From Huintestinicola sp050874005 (GTDB taxonomy: Bacteria; Bacillota; Clostridia; Oscillospirales; Ruminococcaceae): a DNA stretch of 64,000 nucleotides. Under the pieces are notes generated by a model. The model saw nothing but the letters and a program-made list of their open reading frames with translations, searched no databases and was not told the origin of the DNA. Numbering within the stretch: position 1 is the first letter of the stretch; each line of letters opens with the position of its first letter. The stretch is from the NCBI RefSeq assembly GCF_050874005.1, contig NZ_JBNMJV010000007.1, forward strand, positions 30,073 through 94,072. Reading direction: 5' to 3'. Of the stretch, positions 41,823-51,223 are shown in pieces. A program made the position numbers and the translations under genes.

Positions 41823-44135
41823 ATGCTTTGCAGCAGATGCAAAAAAAGAGAGGCTATGGTTTTTATCACCTCAATGCAGGGCAGCGAAAAGCGCAATGAG
41901 GGACTCTGCCTTGTCTGCGCCCGTGAGCTTAATGTGCCCCAGATCAAGGAATATATGGATCAGATGGGCGTTACCGATGACGATATCGAGGAATTTGCCG
42001 ACGCTATGAGCGGCGTCAAGGACAACTTTGATATGGAAATGTTCAATCAGGGCGGAACAAACTCTCTTCCCGGATTTTTCAATGCGCTTTTCGGAGGAGC
42101 TGTTCAGAATGATAATAAAGCTTCTGCCGAAAAAAACGTGGCTGCAGATTCCGCTTCGGAAGCTTCTGAGCGCCGTGAAAGGATAAAAAACGGCAGAGAC
42201 GCCAAAGAGAGCAAGAATAAAAAGAGAAAATTTCTCTCTTCCTTCTGCACCGATCTTACAGCCCGTGCAAAAGAGGGCAAGCTTGATACCATTATCGGCA
42301 GAGACAAGGAAATTGCACGCACCATTCAGATACTCTGCCGCAGACAGAAAAATAATCCCTGTCTGATAGGTGAGCCGGGCGTTGGTAAGACTGCCATAGC
42401 CGAGGGTCTCGCTCAGAAGATCGCCGCAGGTGAGGTCCCATTTCAGCTTGCGGACAAAGAAGTATTTCTGCTTGATCTTACCGCTCTTGTGGCAGGAACT
42501 CAGTTCCGTGGTCAGTTTGAGAGCCGTATGAAGGGTCTTGTGGACGAGGTCAAGGCTGAGGGCAACATTATTCTCTTTATCGACGAGATACACAATATCG
42601 TCGGCGCAGGTGACAGCGAAGGTTCTTCAATGAACGCTGCAAACATTCTGAAGCCTCCTCTCAGCCGTGGAGAAGTTCAGGTCATAGGTGCTACCACATT
42701 TAAGGAATACAGAAAATATATTGAAAAGGACAGCGCTCTTGAAAGACGTTTTCAGCCTGTTACCGTAAACGAGCCGACGGTGGAGGATACGGTTGAAGTA
42801 TTAAAGGGTATAAAGCATTATTACGAGGAGCACCACAAGGTAAAGATCAGCGACGAGCTTATCAGGCTTTGCGCTGTTCTCTCGGAAAGATATATCAACG
42901 ACAGATATCTCCCCGACAAGGCTATTGACCTGCTCGATGAAGCCTGTGCAAACAGGAGCATTTCCAGCACAGAGCTTGCAAATCACAAGAAGAAAACTGC
43001 GGAGGTCGCTGCTCTTGAGGCCGAGATAAAGTCTCTCGAGGACGGTGAAGAGCCTGATTTTGAGATCCTTGCCGAGAAGAAATCACAGCTTATCAGAGAG
43101 CAGAACGAGCTTGATGCTCTGACCAAAAAGATTTCCAACATAAATGTAACCGAACAGGATCTGGCAAGAGTAATCGAGCTTTGGACGGGTATCCCCGCAA
43201 ACAAGATCGAGGAGACGGAGCTTAAAAAGCTTGCGACTCTTGAAAGTTCTATGAAAAAGAGGATAATCGGTCAAGATAAGGCTGTAGAGCTTGCTGCCAA
43301 GGCAATAAGACGTTCACGTGCTCAGCTTTCAAAGCGCCGCAGACCTGCTTCGTTTATCTTTGTGGGTCCTACGGGCGTGGGTAAGACCGAGCTTGTCAAG
43401 GTGATAAACGACGAGCTTTTCAGCGGAAATGACACTCTTATCCGTCTTGATATGACCGAGTATATGGAAAAGCACGCTGTATCACGTCTTATCGGCTCTC
43501 CTCCGGGATATGTGGGCTATGACGAGGCGGGTCAGCTTACAGAAAAGGTGCGCCGTCACCCTTATTCGGTTGTACTTTTTGACGAGATTGAAAAGGCTCA
43601 CCCCGATATTATGAATTTACTGCTCCAGATACTTGACGAGGGCAAGGTGAATGACGCTCAGGGCAGGTCGGTGAACTTTGAGAACACTATTATCTGTATG
43701 ACCTCAAATGCAGGTTCTTCGGATAAGACTACAAGTCTTGGTTTTAACAAAACTGAAGAGGAGATAACCAAGGAAAAGGCTATGAAGGCTCTTTCCGAGT
43801 TCCTGAGACCCGAATTTATGAGCCGTGTTGACGAGATAGTCGTATTTAATCCTCTTTCCAAGGAAAATTATGCGGAAATTGCAGGGCTTATGCTTTCAGA
43901 AATGAAGGAGCCGCTTTCCGAAAAGGGCATTGCGCTCAAATATGACAAGCGTGTTCTGAATGCCATTGCCGAAAAGGCTTTCGGAAAGAAGTTCGGCGCT
44001 CGTGACATAAGAAGCGTTATCCGCACGGATATCGAGGATAAGATAGCCGACATTATTGTTGAAAATGCAGGCAGTGAGCCGTCGGTGATCAAACTGGCTG
44101 CCAAAAAGGACGCAATTGAGGTCACAGGCGAGTAA
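41823..44135 (+). CDS. clpE: Clp ATPase with N-terminal zinc ribbon (ClpE-like)
   Basis: This is a 770-residue HSP100 unfoldase. It opens with a four-cysteine zinc ribbon (C3, C6, C29, C32) instead of Clp_N repeats. AAA-1 has Walker A GEPGVGKT at 183-190, and a short coiled middle domain lies near 385-430. AAA-2 has GPTGVGKT, a D2 Walker B (VVLFDEIEKAHPD) and sensor 1. The loop SLGFNKTEEE carries the LGF tripeptide expected for docking to ClpP. No ClpP or CtsR gene is nearby. The ClpE assignment follows from the zinc ribbon and the loss of Clp_N. Confidence 0.88.
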   Translation: MLCSRCKKREAMVFITSMQGSEKRNEGLCLVCARELNVPQIKEYMDQMGVTDDDIEEFADAMSGVKDNFDMEMFNQGGTNSLPGFFNALFGGAVQNDNKASAEKNVAADSASEASERRERIKNGRDAKESKNKKRKFLSSFCTDLTARAKEGKLDTIIGRDKEIARTIQILCRRQKNNPCLIGEPGVGKTAIAEGLAQKIAAGEVPFQLADKEVFLLDLTALVAGTQFRGQFESRMKGLVDEVKAEGNIILFIDEIHNIVGAGDSEGSSMNAANILKPPLSRGEVQVIGATTFKEYRKYIEKDSALERRFQPVTVNEPTVEDTVEVLKGIKHYYEEHHKVKISDELIRLCAVLSERYINDRYLPDKAIDLLDEACANRSISSTELANHKKKTAEVAALEAEIKSLEDGEEPDFEILAEKKSQLIREQNELDALTKKISNINVTEQDLARVIELWTGIPANKIEETELKKLATLESSMKKRIIGQDKAVELAAKAIRRSRAQLSKRRRPASFIFVGPTGVGKTELVKVINDELFSGNDTLIRLDMTEYMEKHAVSRLIGSPPGYVGYDEAGQLTEKVRRHPYSVVLFDEIEKAHPDIMNLLLQILDEGKVNDAQGRSVNFENTIICMTSNAGSSDKTTSLGFNKTEEEITKEKAMKALSEFLRPEFMSRVDEIVVFNPLSKENYAEIAGLMLSEMKEPLSEKGIALKYDKRVLNAIAEKAFGKKFGARDIRSVIRTDIEDKIADIIVENAGSEPSVIKLAAKKDAIEVTGE

Positions 44136-44147
44136 ACAAGTATCATA

Positions 44148-44187
44148 AAATGCGTGATGTCCCATTCGGATATCACGCATTTTTTCG
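44148..44187 (+). terminator. rho-independent terminator after clpE
   Basis: A 15-base stem (44148-44162 with 44168-44182, one G-T pair) and a five-base loop; the second arm ends in a run of Ts (TTTTTT). Confidence 0.9.
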
Positions 44188-44243
44188 CTCATTAAAAACA
44201 GATTAAAAAACGTGTTGATATAATGAGAATTTGCCGAAGGTGG

Positions 44244-44272
44244 TTGACAGAACGGAAAAATAAGGTTATACT
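44244..44272 (+). promoter_or_regulatory. sigma-A promoter of the zinc-ribbon gene
   Basis: TTGACA at 44244-44249, a 17-base spacer and TATACT at 44267-44272. The start codon is at 44330, behind AGGAGG. Confidence 0.78.
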
Positions 44273-44329
44273 TAAAACATAGAAAGCAAACCACTTCACT
44301 ATAAAAAATTTATTCAGGAGGAAAGTATT

Positions 44330-44824
44330 ATGTTTGAAAAATTTGTTGAAACTCTTAACAACACAGGAAAGGCTGTTTCCGAAAAGACCAAGCAGGGAAC
44401 CGACATTGTTAAGGCAAATCTCAAGATCACTACAGAGGAAAGAGAGCTTAACGATCTTTTCCTTGAGATCGGCAAGATGTACTACAAGAACAACAGCGAA
44501 AATCCCTGCTGCGATCAGATGAAGGAGCTTTTTGATAAGGTTTCCGAAAAGGAAGCGGCTGTTGAAGAGCTTAAAAACAAGGTACGTGCGCTCAAGGGCG
44601 TTGTGATCTGTGAGAACTGCGGTGCTGAAGTCGGAGACGACAATGCTTTCTGCGGCAAATGCGGTGCAAAGATCGAAAGACCCGAGCCTGTTGAGGAGCC
44701 CGAAGAAACTAAGGAAATTTCCGACACCGTTGTTGACCACGAGGATAACGTTGAGGTCGTTGACGAGAATGGCGAGCCTTCCATAAAGATCGAGCTTGCT
44801 AAGGACGAAAATACCGAAGAGTAA
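44330..44824 (+). CDS. zinc-ribbon protein with coiled-coil N-terminus
   Basis: This is a 164-residue cytoplasmic protein. Residues 1-90 are helical and charged, likely a coiled coil (EKEAAVEELKNKVRALKG). A zinc-ribbon follows with CENCGAEVGDDNAFCGKCG (about 98-116), then a very acidic tail. It has its own strong promoter and AGGAGG site and its own terminator, so it is monocistronic and probably well expressed. Function unknown; similar zinc-ribbon proteins are common next to stress genes in Firmicutes. Confidence 0.82.
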   Translation: MFEKFVETLNNTGKAVSEKTKQGTDIVKANLKITTEERELNDLFLEIGKMYYKNNSENPCCDQMKELFDKVSEKEAAVEELKNKVRALKGVVICENCGAEVGDDNAFCGKCGAKIERPEPVEEPEETKEISDTVVDHEDNVEVVDENGEPSIKIELAKDENTEE

Positions 44825-44845
44825 TTTTATCTTCCTCATTTTGGG

Positions 44846-44876
44846 GGCGCTGCACGGAATATGCGGCGCCTTTTTT
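44846..44876 (+). terminator. rho-independent terminator before the cobalamin operon
   Basis: GGCGCTGCA (44846-44854) pairs with TGCGGCGCC (44862-44870), followed by TTTTTT. Confidence 0.88.
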
Positions 44877-44901
44877 CGTTTAATTTTATGTTATATACCT
44901 C

Positions 44902-44930
44902 TTGACAAATCAGCAAATTTGTGCTATAAT
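44902..44930 (+). promoter_or_regulatory. near-ideal promoter of the cobalamin operon
   Basis: A perfect TTGACA (44902-44907), exactly 17 bases, a perfect TATAAT (44925-44930) and an extended -10 TG. The predicted start near 44937 is about 30 bases before cbiL, leaving no space for a cobalamin riboswitch. Confidence 0.88.
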
Positions 44931-44966
44931 TAAATTAGAAAATTATGCGCTGTGGGAGATGTTTTT

Positions 44967-45638
44967 TTGAGCGGAATTTTATTCGGAGTAAGCGTTGGTC
45001 CCGGAGACCCGGAACTTGTTACTCTCGGGGCGGTGAAAGCCATTGAAAGGTGCAGGGTCATTGCCGTTCCAAGGACAAAGGGGGAAAGCTCCCTTGCTCT
45101 GACCATTGTACGTCAGGCGGCGGATTTGTCGGAAAAGGAGATCGTATTTTTTGATTTCCCTATGTCCCATAACAGGAACGAGTGGGAAAAGAGCCACGAG
45201 ACTGCGGCTGACGACATATGCGGCAGGCTTGCCGAGGGTGAGAACGTGGCTATGCTTTGTCTTGGGGATATTTCCGTTTATTCTACGTTTTCATACATTG
45301 CAGAGCGTGTTAAGCAGAGGGGGGTTATCTGCAGGTGGATACCGGGAGTTACTAGTTTCTGTGCAGCGGCGGCTGTTTGCGGCAGTTCTCTTGTGAGCGG
45401 CAATGAGCCGCTTATCATTATCCCTGCTTCGGCGGATAATTTTGATGAGCTTATGGGGCAGAGCGGCACAAAGGTTATTATGAAGCCGAGAGTTATTTCC
45501 GACAGGCTTCGGTCTGTCCTTGAAAGCAGACCTTTTTTTGCCGTGTCAGACTGCGGTATGAAGGATGAAAAAATTTATACAGACATAAATGATGTTCCCG
45601 ATAACGGCAGCTATTTTACCGTTTTTATTGTGAAGTGA
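44967..45638 (+). CDS. cbiL: precorrin-2/cobalt-factor II C20-methyltransferase CbiL
   Basis: This is a protein of about 223 residues of the tetrapyrrole methylase family. The opening GVSVGPGDPELVTLGAVKAI and the CLGDISVYSTFSYI block are those of the C20-specific CbiL/CobI group. TTG 44967 is preferred, with GGGAG eight bases upstream; GTG 44952 has no site. It uses S-adenosylmethionine to methylate C20 of (cobalt-)precorrin-2. It is the first gene of the cobalamin operon. Confidence 0.88.
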   Translation: MSGILFGVSVGPGDPELVTLGAVKAIERCRVIAVPRTKGESSLALTIVRQAADLSEKEIVFFDFPMSHNRNEWEKSHETAADDICGRLAEGENVAMLCLGDISVYSTFSYIAERVKQRGVICRWIPGVTSFCAAAAVCGSSLVSGNEPLIIIPASADNFDELMGQSGTKVIMKPRVISDRLRSVLESRPFFAVSDCGMKDEKIYTDINDVPDNGSYFTVFIVK

Positions 45639-45648
45639 TGGAGGAGCA

Positions 45649-46791
45649 ATGCTTGAGGAATATATTTCAAAGGGCGGTCAGAGGCTGAGACTTGGCTACA
45701 CAACAGGCTCCTGCGCTGCAGGTGCTGCAAAGGCGGCGGCACAGGCTATTCTCAGCGGAGGATTTCCCGACAGAGTAACGCTTATGACCCCGAAGGGTAT
45801 CGGGCTGGAGCTTGATATTCTGGATAAAATTTCAGGTGAGGGGTTTGCTTCCTGTGCTGTGAGAAAGGACGGGGGCGACGACCCGGATATCACAAACGGC
45901 ATACTTGTTTATGCGAGTGCCGAGAAAATTCCTTCGGGAGTTGAAATTGTGGGCGGCGAGGGCATAGGTATCGTTACAAAGCCGGGGCTTGACCGTCCTG
46001 TGGGAGATTTTGCCATTAACACCGTTCCAAGGAAAATGATTACCGAAGCGGTGACGGAAATTGCCGAGCTGTACGAATACAAAGGCGGTTTTCGTATAAC
46101 GGTTTATGTTCCCGAGGGTGCAGATATCGCAAAAAAGACTTATAATCCACGAATGGGCATTGAGGGCGGCATTTCAATTATCGGCACAAGTGGAATTGTA
46201 GAGCCGATGAGCACGGCGGCGCTTATTGACACTATCCGTGCGGAGGAAAATATTCGAAAGGCTGAGGGGATAAGAAATATCGTTATTACCCCCGGAAATT
46301 ACGGCGAGAGCTTTCTTTCGGAGCATATTCACGGTGCTGCCGACAAATGTGTGAAATGCAGCAATTTTATCGGGGAAGCTGTTGACATTGCCATTGAACT
46401 TGGGTTCGAAAGCGTTCTTATTGTGGGGCATATTGGCAAGCTTGTTAAGCTTGGGGCAGGGATCATGAACACTCATTCCGCTGCCGCTGACGGGCGTATG
46501 GAGGTGCTTGTGACCTGTGGACTGCTTGCAGGGTGCAGCAGGGAGGCTCTTGTTGATATCACAAGGTGCGCTGTTACCGATGGTGCGATAGACATTATCA
46601 AACGGGAGGGTAAACTTCAGGAGACTATGAAAATTCTCTGCGGCAGGGTGCAGTATTATCTTGACGCAAGGGCAAAGGGACGGATTAAAATAGGCGCTCT
46701 TATATTCTCAAACGCTTACGGCGTACTTGGCGTTACCGAAGAGGGGCAAAGGCTTCTTCGGGTTATTTCGGAGGAATACGGAAATGGTTAA
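45649..46791 (+). CDS. cbiD: cobalt-precorrin-5B C1-methyltransferase CbiD
   Basis: This is a 380-residue protein with the CbiD start LRLGYTTGSCAAGAAKAAA and the GIMNTHSAAADGRME block. CbiD exists only in the anaerobic (cobalt-early) route, which fixes the pathway type. ATG 45649 follows GGAGGAG. It overlaps cbiF by eight bases. Confidence 0.95.
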   Translation: MLEEYISKGGQRLRLGYTTGSCAAGAAKAAAQAILSGGFPDRVTLMTPKGIGLELDILDKISGEGFASCAVRKDGGDDPDITNGILVYASAEKIPSGVEIVGGEGIGIVTKPGLDRPVGDFAINTVPRKMITEAVTEIAELYEYKGGFRITVYVPEGADIAKKTYNPRMGIEGGISIIGTSGIVEPMSTAALIDTIRAEENIRKAEGIRNIVITPGNYGESFLSEHIHGAADKCVKCSNFIGEAVDIAIELGFESVLIVGHIGKLVKLGAGIMNTHSAAADGRMEVLVTCGLLAGCSREALVDITRCAVTDGAIDIIKREGKLQETMKILCGRVQYYLDARAKGRIKIGALIFSNAYGVLGVTEEGQRLLRVISEEYGNG

Positions 46792-47539
46792 TTTTGTGGG
46801 AGCAGGCTGCGGTGCGGCTGACCTTATAACTCTCAGAGGAAAAAGGCTGCTCGAAGAGGCTGACGTTGTTATTTATGCGGGTTCGCTTATAAATCCCGAG
46901 CTTTTGGATTATGCCCGCCCGGGCTGTGAACTTCATAACAGCGCATATATGACCCTTGAGCAGGTCATTGAGAAAATTTCCGAGGCGGAAAAAGATGGCA
47001 AAATGACGGTAAGGCTCCATACGGGTGACCCTTGCCTTTACGGAGCTATTCGTGAGCAGATGGACTGTCTTGACAGGCTGGGGATAGGCTATGAGATATG
47101 CCCTGGGGTAAGCTCCTTCTGCGGTGCGGCGGCGGCGTTAAAGGCTGAGTACACGCTTCCCGCTGTTTCCCAGACGGTCATTATCACACGAATGGCGGGG
47201 CGGACGGCTGTTCCGGATAGGGAAAGCATTGCCTCGCTTGCGGCTCACGGTTCTACTATGGTGATTTTTCTCAGTACAGGTATGCTCCCCGAGCTTTCTG
47301 CAGAGCTTATGAGGGGCGGTTATTCGGAAAATACTCCTGCGGCAATTGTTTACAAGGCTACTCACCCCGATGAAAAGGTGTGCCGCTGTACGGTGGGTAC
47401 TCTTGCTGAGACTGCCAAAAAAAATGATATCCGCAAAACTGCTCTTATTACGGTGGGTGATTTTTTAGGCGATGATTACTCACTATCAAAGCTTTATGAC
47501 AAGACTTTTTCCACCGAATACAGAAAGGCTGAGATATGA
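46784..47539 (+). CDS. cbiF: cobalt-precorrin-4 C11-methyltransferase CbiF
   Basis: This is a protein of about 251 residues of the tetrapyrrole methylase family. FVGAGCGAADLITLRGKRLL and VRLHTGDPCLYGAIREQMD are typical of CbiF/CobM. ATG 46784 lies inside the end of cbiD with GGAGGAA upstream; the longer upstream frame is rejected. It methylates C11. It overlaps cbiG by four bases. Confidence 0.93.
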   Translation: MVNFVGAGCGAADLITLRGKRLLEEADVVIYAGSLINPELLDYARPGCELHNSAYMTLEQVIEKISEAEKDGKMTVRLHTGDPCLYGAIREQMDCLDRLGIGYEICPGVSSFCGAAAALKAEYTLPAVSQTVIITRMAGRTAVPDRESIASLAAHGSTMVIFLSTGMLPELSAELMRGGYSENTPAAIVYKATHPDEKVCRCTVGTLAETAKKNDIRKTALITVGDFLGDDYSLSKLYDKTFSTEYRKAEI

Positions 47540-48567
47540 AAATTGCCGTTATTACAGTTACGCAAAACGGAGCTAAAATCGCTGAGACTATTCGGGATAA
47601 GATCTCGTCCGAATTTGAAGTTAAAATATTCTGCTTTAACAAATACCCTGCTTCGGGGGGAGAATGTTTTGACAATATAGGCGAACTTACAAAAAAAATA
47701 TGGGTAGAGTTCGGAGCGCTTGTTTTTATAAGTGCCTGCGGAATTGCAGTAAGGGCAATCGCTCCTTTTATAAGGTCAAAGCTTTCAGACCCTGCGGTAA
47801 TTGCGGTGGACGACAGCGGACGGTTTGCGGTGTCCCTGCTTTCGGGGCATATTGGCGGCGGAAACAGGCTTGCGGAAATTATAAGTGAACTCATCGGCGC
47901 TGTTCCCGTTATAACTACGGCTACGGACAATTCGGGGCGGTTTTCTCCCGATATGTTTGCAAAGGCAAATGGGCTTGCTATAGCTGATATGGAGGCGGCA
48001 AAGCTTATTGCGGCGGCTTCTCTGAGGGGAGAGATCATTGGGCTTTATTCGGATATTCCCTGCAAAAATATTCCCGAGGGGCTTATCGGGAATAATGATA
48101 AGCATGGGATATGCATAAGTCACGATGTGAAGAAAAAGCCCTTTGATGTGACATTGAACCTTATTCCTAAAAACCTTGTCATTGGAGCAGGCTGTCGGAA
48201 AAATGTCTCTCCCGATGAGCTTGAGAAGTTTATTCTTGAAACGCTTTCCAAAGCAGGTTTATCTCCTTTGGGAATATGTGTCCTTGCTACTGCTCAGATA
48301 AAAAAGGACGAGCCTGCAATGATCTCTTTTGCAGAGAAGTACGGTGCAGAGCTTCGGACTTTTACAGCAGAAGAGCTTTCGGCTGTGGAGGGAGTTTTTT
48401 CATCTTCGGAATTTGTGAAAAATGCTGTTGGCGTTGACAATGTGTGCGAGAGAAGCGCTGCTGCCTGCGGCGGAAAAATTATCGTTTCCAAAGTCAAGGG
48501 GAACGGTGTTACCTGTGCGGTGGGAGTGACCCCATTTTCTGCGGATTTTGAAAGGAGAGCTTTATGA
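47536..48567 (+). CDS. cbiG: cobalt-precorrin-5A hydrolase CbiG
   Basis: This is a 343-residue protein. It has an N-terminal CbiG domain (LLSGHIGGGNRLAEIIS, about 96-112), a middle domain, and a C-terminal domain with IGAGCRKNVS (about 216-225). It opens the delta-lactone ring and releases acetaldehyde, a step specific to the anaerobic route. ATG 47536 overlaps cbiF; the stop overlaps cbiH. Confidence 0.94.
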   Translation: MKIAVITVTQNGAKIAETIRDKISSEFEVKIFCFNKYPASGGECFDNIGELTKKIWVEFGALVFISACGIAVRAIAPFIRSKLSDPAVIAVDDSGRFAVSLLSGHIGGGNRLAEIISELIGAVPVITTATDNSGRFSPDMFAKANGLAIADMEAAKLIAAASLRGEIIGLYSDIPCKNIPEGLIGNNDKHGICISHDVKKKPFDVTLNLIPKNLVIGAGCRKNVSPDELEKFILETLSKAGLSPLGICVLATAQIKKDEPAMISFAEKYGAELRTFTAEELSAVEGVFSSSEFVKNAVGVDNVCERSAAACGGKIIVSKVKGNGVTCAVGVTPFSADFERRAL

Positions 48568-49289
48568 AGCTTTATATTGTGGGATTTGGAGCGGGGGGCA
48601 TTGACGGAATGACCCTTGCCGCAAAAAAGGCAATCGAGGACTGCGGTCTTATAACGGGTTATACGGTTTATACGGAGCTTATAAGAAAAGAGTTCCCCAA
48701 TAAGGAATATTATTCTACTGCTATGAGGCAGGAGAAGGAGCGTGTGGAATATGCTCTTTCAGAGGCTCAGAAAAGGAATGTGGCTCTTGTTTGCAGCGGC
48801 GACTGTTCGGTTTACGCTATGGCGGGGCTTGCTTATGAGCTGTGGGAAAGGCATCCCAATACGGAAATTATCCCTGTTGCGGGGGTTACGGCGGCTCTCA
48901 GCGGCGGCGCTGTGCTGGGCGCTCCTCTTACAAATGATTTTGCGGTGATAAGCCTGTCCGACCTGCTCACGCCAAGGGAAAAAATAGAAAAGCGGCTTGA
49001 ATGTGCGGCTATGGCGGATATGTGCGTTGCGCTTTATAATCCGGCGTCGAAAAAAAAGACCGATCATCTTAAATGGGCGTGTGAGATAATGCTCAGATAC
49101 AAAAGTCCCGACACCGTTTGCGGATATGTCCGCAACATCGGCAGAGATGGGGAGGAAAGCTGTGTGCTTACTCTTGCCGAGCTTGCCGATACACAAGTGG
49201 ATATGTTCACCACCGTTTTCATCGGCTGTGCCGAAACTAAGGTGATATGCGGGAAAATGGTCACACCGAGGGGATACAGACTTGAATAA
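48564..49289 (+). CDS. cbiH: cobalt-precorrin-3B C17-methyltransferase CbiH
   Basis: This is a 241-residue tetrapyrrole methylase. KLYIVGFGAGGIDGMT, CSGDCSVYAMAGLAYE and the ALYNPASKKKTDHL block are typical of CobJ/CbiH. It methylates C17 and contracts the macrocycle. ATG 48564 follows GAAAGGAG. It overlaps cbiJ by eight bases. Confidence 0.94.
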   Translation: MKLYIVGFGAGGIDGMTLAAKKAIEDCGLITGYTVYTELIRKEFPNKEYYSTAMRQEKERVEYALSEAQKRNVALVCSGDCSVYAMAGLAYELWERHPNTEIIPVAGVTAALSGGAVLGAPLTNDFAVISLSDLLTPREKIEKRLECAAMADMCVALYNPASKKKTDHLKWACEIMLRYKSPDTVCGYVRNIGRDGEESCVLTLAELADTQVDMFTTVFIGCAETKVICGKMVTPRGYRLE

Positions 49290-50031
49290 ATTTCTGATTT
49301 TCGGAGGGACTACCGAGGGGCGGCTCCTTGCCGAATACTGCGATAAAAATAAAATTTTCTGTACTGTGAGCGTTGCTACGGAATATGGGGCGGAGCTTCT
49401 TCCGAGGTCTGAATTTGTGGCGGCGGAAACGGGCAGAAAGGACAGGAGTGAAATTGCCGAACTTATCTTATCGTGTGGATTTGCCGCTGTTTTTGACGCA
49501 ACTCACCCATATGCGGCGGAGGTGGGAAAAAATATTTCAGGAGCCTGTTCTGATACGAATACGCCTTATTATCGGGTTATAAGAGAGCCATCTCCCTTAT
49601 GCGAAGAGGCGCTGTATTTTGATACGGCTGATATGGCTGCTGATTTTGCCTGGAAAACTTCAGGGACATTTTTTATTGCTACGGGCAGCAAGGAGCTGCC
49701 TCTGTTTTGCAGAGACGGACTTCCCGAAAGGTGCATTGTAAGGGTTCTGCCCGATGAAAATGTCATAAGAGAATGTGAAAAAATGGGATTTATGAGGATA
49801 ATAAGCGGCAAGGGTCCTTTCGGATTTGAGGAGAATGTTCAGCATTTCAGGGGCTGCGGTTATGTGATAACAAAGGAAAGCGGCTCTGCAGGCGGATTTG
49901 AGGAAAAAAGGCAAGCGGCGGCGGCTGTGGGTGCAAAGCTTATTATAATAAAGCGTCCCGTGGAAAAGGGAATGTCTCTTTTGCAGGCTGAGAAGCTTCT
50001 GAGTGAGCTTTCGGAATCGGGAAAGGAGTGA
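49282..50031 (+). CDS. cbiJ: cobalt-precorrin-6A reductase CbiJ
   Basis: This is a 249-residue protein with FLIFGGTTEGRLLAEY at the start and FDATHPYAAEVGKNI (about 70-85), both typical of CbiJ/CobK. The ribosome binding site for TTG 49282 is GAGGGG inside cbiH. It reduces the C18-C19 double bond with a pyridine nucleotide. It is followed by cbiET after seven bases. Confidence 0.93.
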   Translation: MNKFLIFGGTTEGRLLAEYCDKNKIFCTVSVATEYGAELLPRSEFVAAETGRKDRSEIAELILSCGFAAVFDATHPYAAEVGKNISGACSDTNTPYYRVIREPSPLCEEALYFDTADMAADFAWKTSGTFFIATGSKELPLFCRDGLPERCIVRVLPDENVIRECEKMGFMRIISGKGPFGFEENVQHFRGCGYVITKESGSAGGFEEKRQAAAAVGAKLIIIKRPVEKGMSLLQAEKLLSELSESGKE

Positions 50032-50038
50032 GGATATT

Positions 50039-51223
50039 TTGGAGTCAAGAGTTATTATTGCAGGAGTGGGAATGGATTGCTCGGACAGTATGACGATAAG
50101 AGCCAAAAATGCGGCTGAGAGTGCGGATATTCTTATTGGCGCAGGGCGTATTCTTCGGGGCTTTGAATATCTTCACAAAAAATGCTTCTGCTCGTATGAC
50201 ACCCGTGAGATCGCCGATCATATATTCCAAAATTCGGGTAAAAAAATTGTTGCTCTTATGTCGGGGGACTGTGGATTTTTCAGCGGTGCAAGGAAACTTG
50301 CGGAAGAACTTGACAGTCGTGGAGTCAATTATGAAATAGTTCCGGGTATCGCTTCTCCCGTTTATTTATGCGCAAAGCTGGGGATAGGCTGGGATAGGCT
50401 GAGATTTGTTTCTTTGCACGGTGCGGAGGCAAATATTGTCAGGGAAGTCTGTTCACACGAATATGTTTTTGTTCTTCTCGGCGGCGAAAAGGACTGCAGT
50501 AAGGTTTGCAGAAAGCTTACGGAGTATGGCAGAGGAAAGGCTGCTGTATTTATCGGGGAAAATTTAGGATATCCCGAGGAGAAGATAACAAAGGGTTCGG
50601 CAGAGGAGCTTTCGGGTGTTGTCACGTCAAAGCTTTGCTCTATGCTGATAGTTAACAGAGAGTATGAAAAATATCTTGCTTCGGGTATTCCCGACGATGA
50701 ATTTATCAGGGGAAAGGCGCCTATGACAAAGGCGGAGATACGATGCTCGGCGGTATCAAAGCTTAACATCTGCGAAAATGATATCTGCTGGGATATCGGA
50801 AGCGGCACAGGTTCGGTGTCGGTAGAAATGGCGCTAAGATGTCCCGAGGGCAAGGTTTTTGCCGTTGAAAAGGACGGTGAGGCGGCAGAGCTTTCGGAAA
50901 AGAATTTCAGAAAATTCAGCTGTGATAATGTGATATCCGTTTGCGGCAGAGCTGAAAATGTTATGCAGGAACTGCCTGCTCCCGACTGCGTTTTTATCGG
51001 CGGCTCGGGTGGTGGTTTATCTGAGATAGTTTCTGCGGCTTTGGGCAAAAATCCTTCGGTTCGCATAGTTATGACTGCGGTATCTCTGGAAACTCTTGCT
51101 GAAAGCGAATGTCTGGGCGAAAGAGAAATAACAGAGATCTCGGCGGCTCGGACGGTCAAAGCAGGTAAATACACTATGCTTCGGGGAGAAAATCCCGTTT
51201 TCGTGATAAGGAGGCTGCCTTGA
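50039..51223 (+). CDS. cbiET: bifunctional C5,C15-methyltransferase/decarboxylase CbiET
   Basis: This is a protein of about 394 residues combining two domains. CbiE (about 1-195) is a tetrapyrrole methylase with ALMSGDCGFFSGARKLAE. CbiT (about 200-394) is a Rossmann methyltransferase with WDIGSGTGSVSVEMALR. Both are fused as in CobL. TTG 50039 is preferred, with AAAGGAG ten bases upstream; an earlier in-frame TTG lies inside cbiJ. It methylates C5 and C15 and decarboxylates the C12 side chain. The stop overlaps cbiA. Confidence 0.93.
   Translation: MESRVIIAGVGMDCSDSMTIRAKNAAESADILIGAGRILRGFEYLHKKCFCSYDTREIADHIFQNSGKKIVALMSGDCGFFSGARKLAEELDSRGVNYEIVPGIASPVYLCAKLGIGWDRLRFVSLHGAEANIVREVCSHEYVFVLLGGEKDCSKVCRKLTEYGRGKAAVFIGENLGYPEEKITKGSAEELSGVVTSKLCSMLIVNREYEKYLASGIPDDEFIRGKAPMTKAEIRCSAVSKLNICENDICWDIGSGTGSVSVEMALRCPEGKVFAVEKDGEAAELSEKNFRKFSCDNVISVCGRAENVMQELPAPDCVFIGGSGGGLSEIVSAALGKNPSVRIVMTAVSLETLAESECLGEREITEISAARTVKAGKYTMLRGENPVFVIRRLP

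Noticed and set aside
44820..44967. Possible cobalamin riboswitch before cbiL
   Set aside because: Between the terminator (to 44876) and the start codon there are only about 90 bases, occupied by a consensus promoter; no B12-box-like sequence is present.
50362..51174. 270-codon minus-strand reading frame within cbiET
   Set aside because: Shadow frame antisense to CbiT, rich in Ser and Pro, with no recognisable motif.
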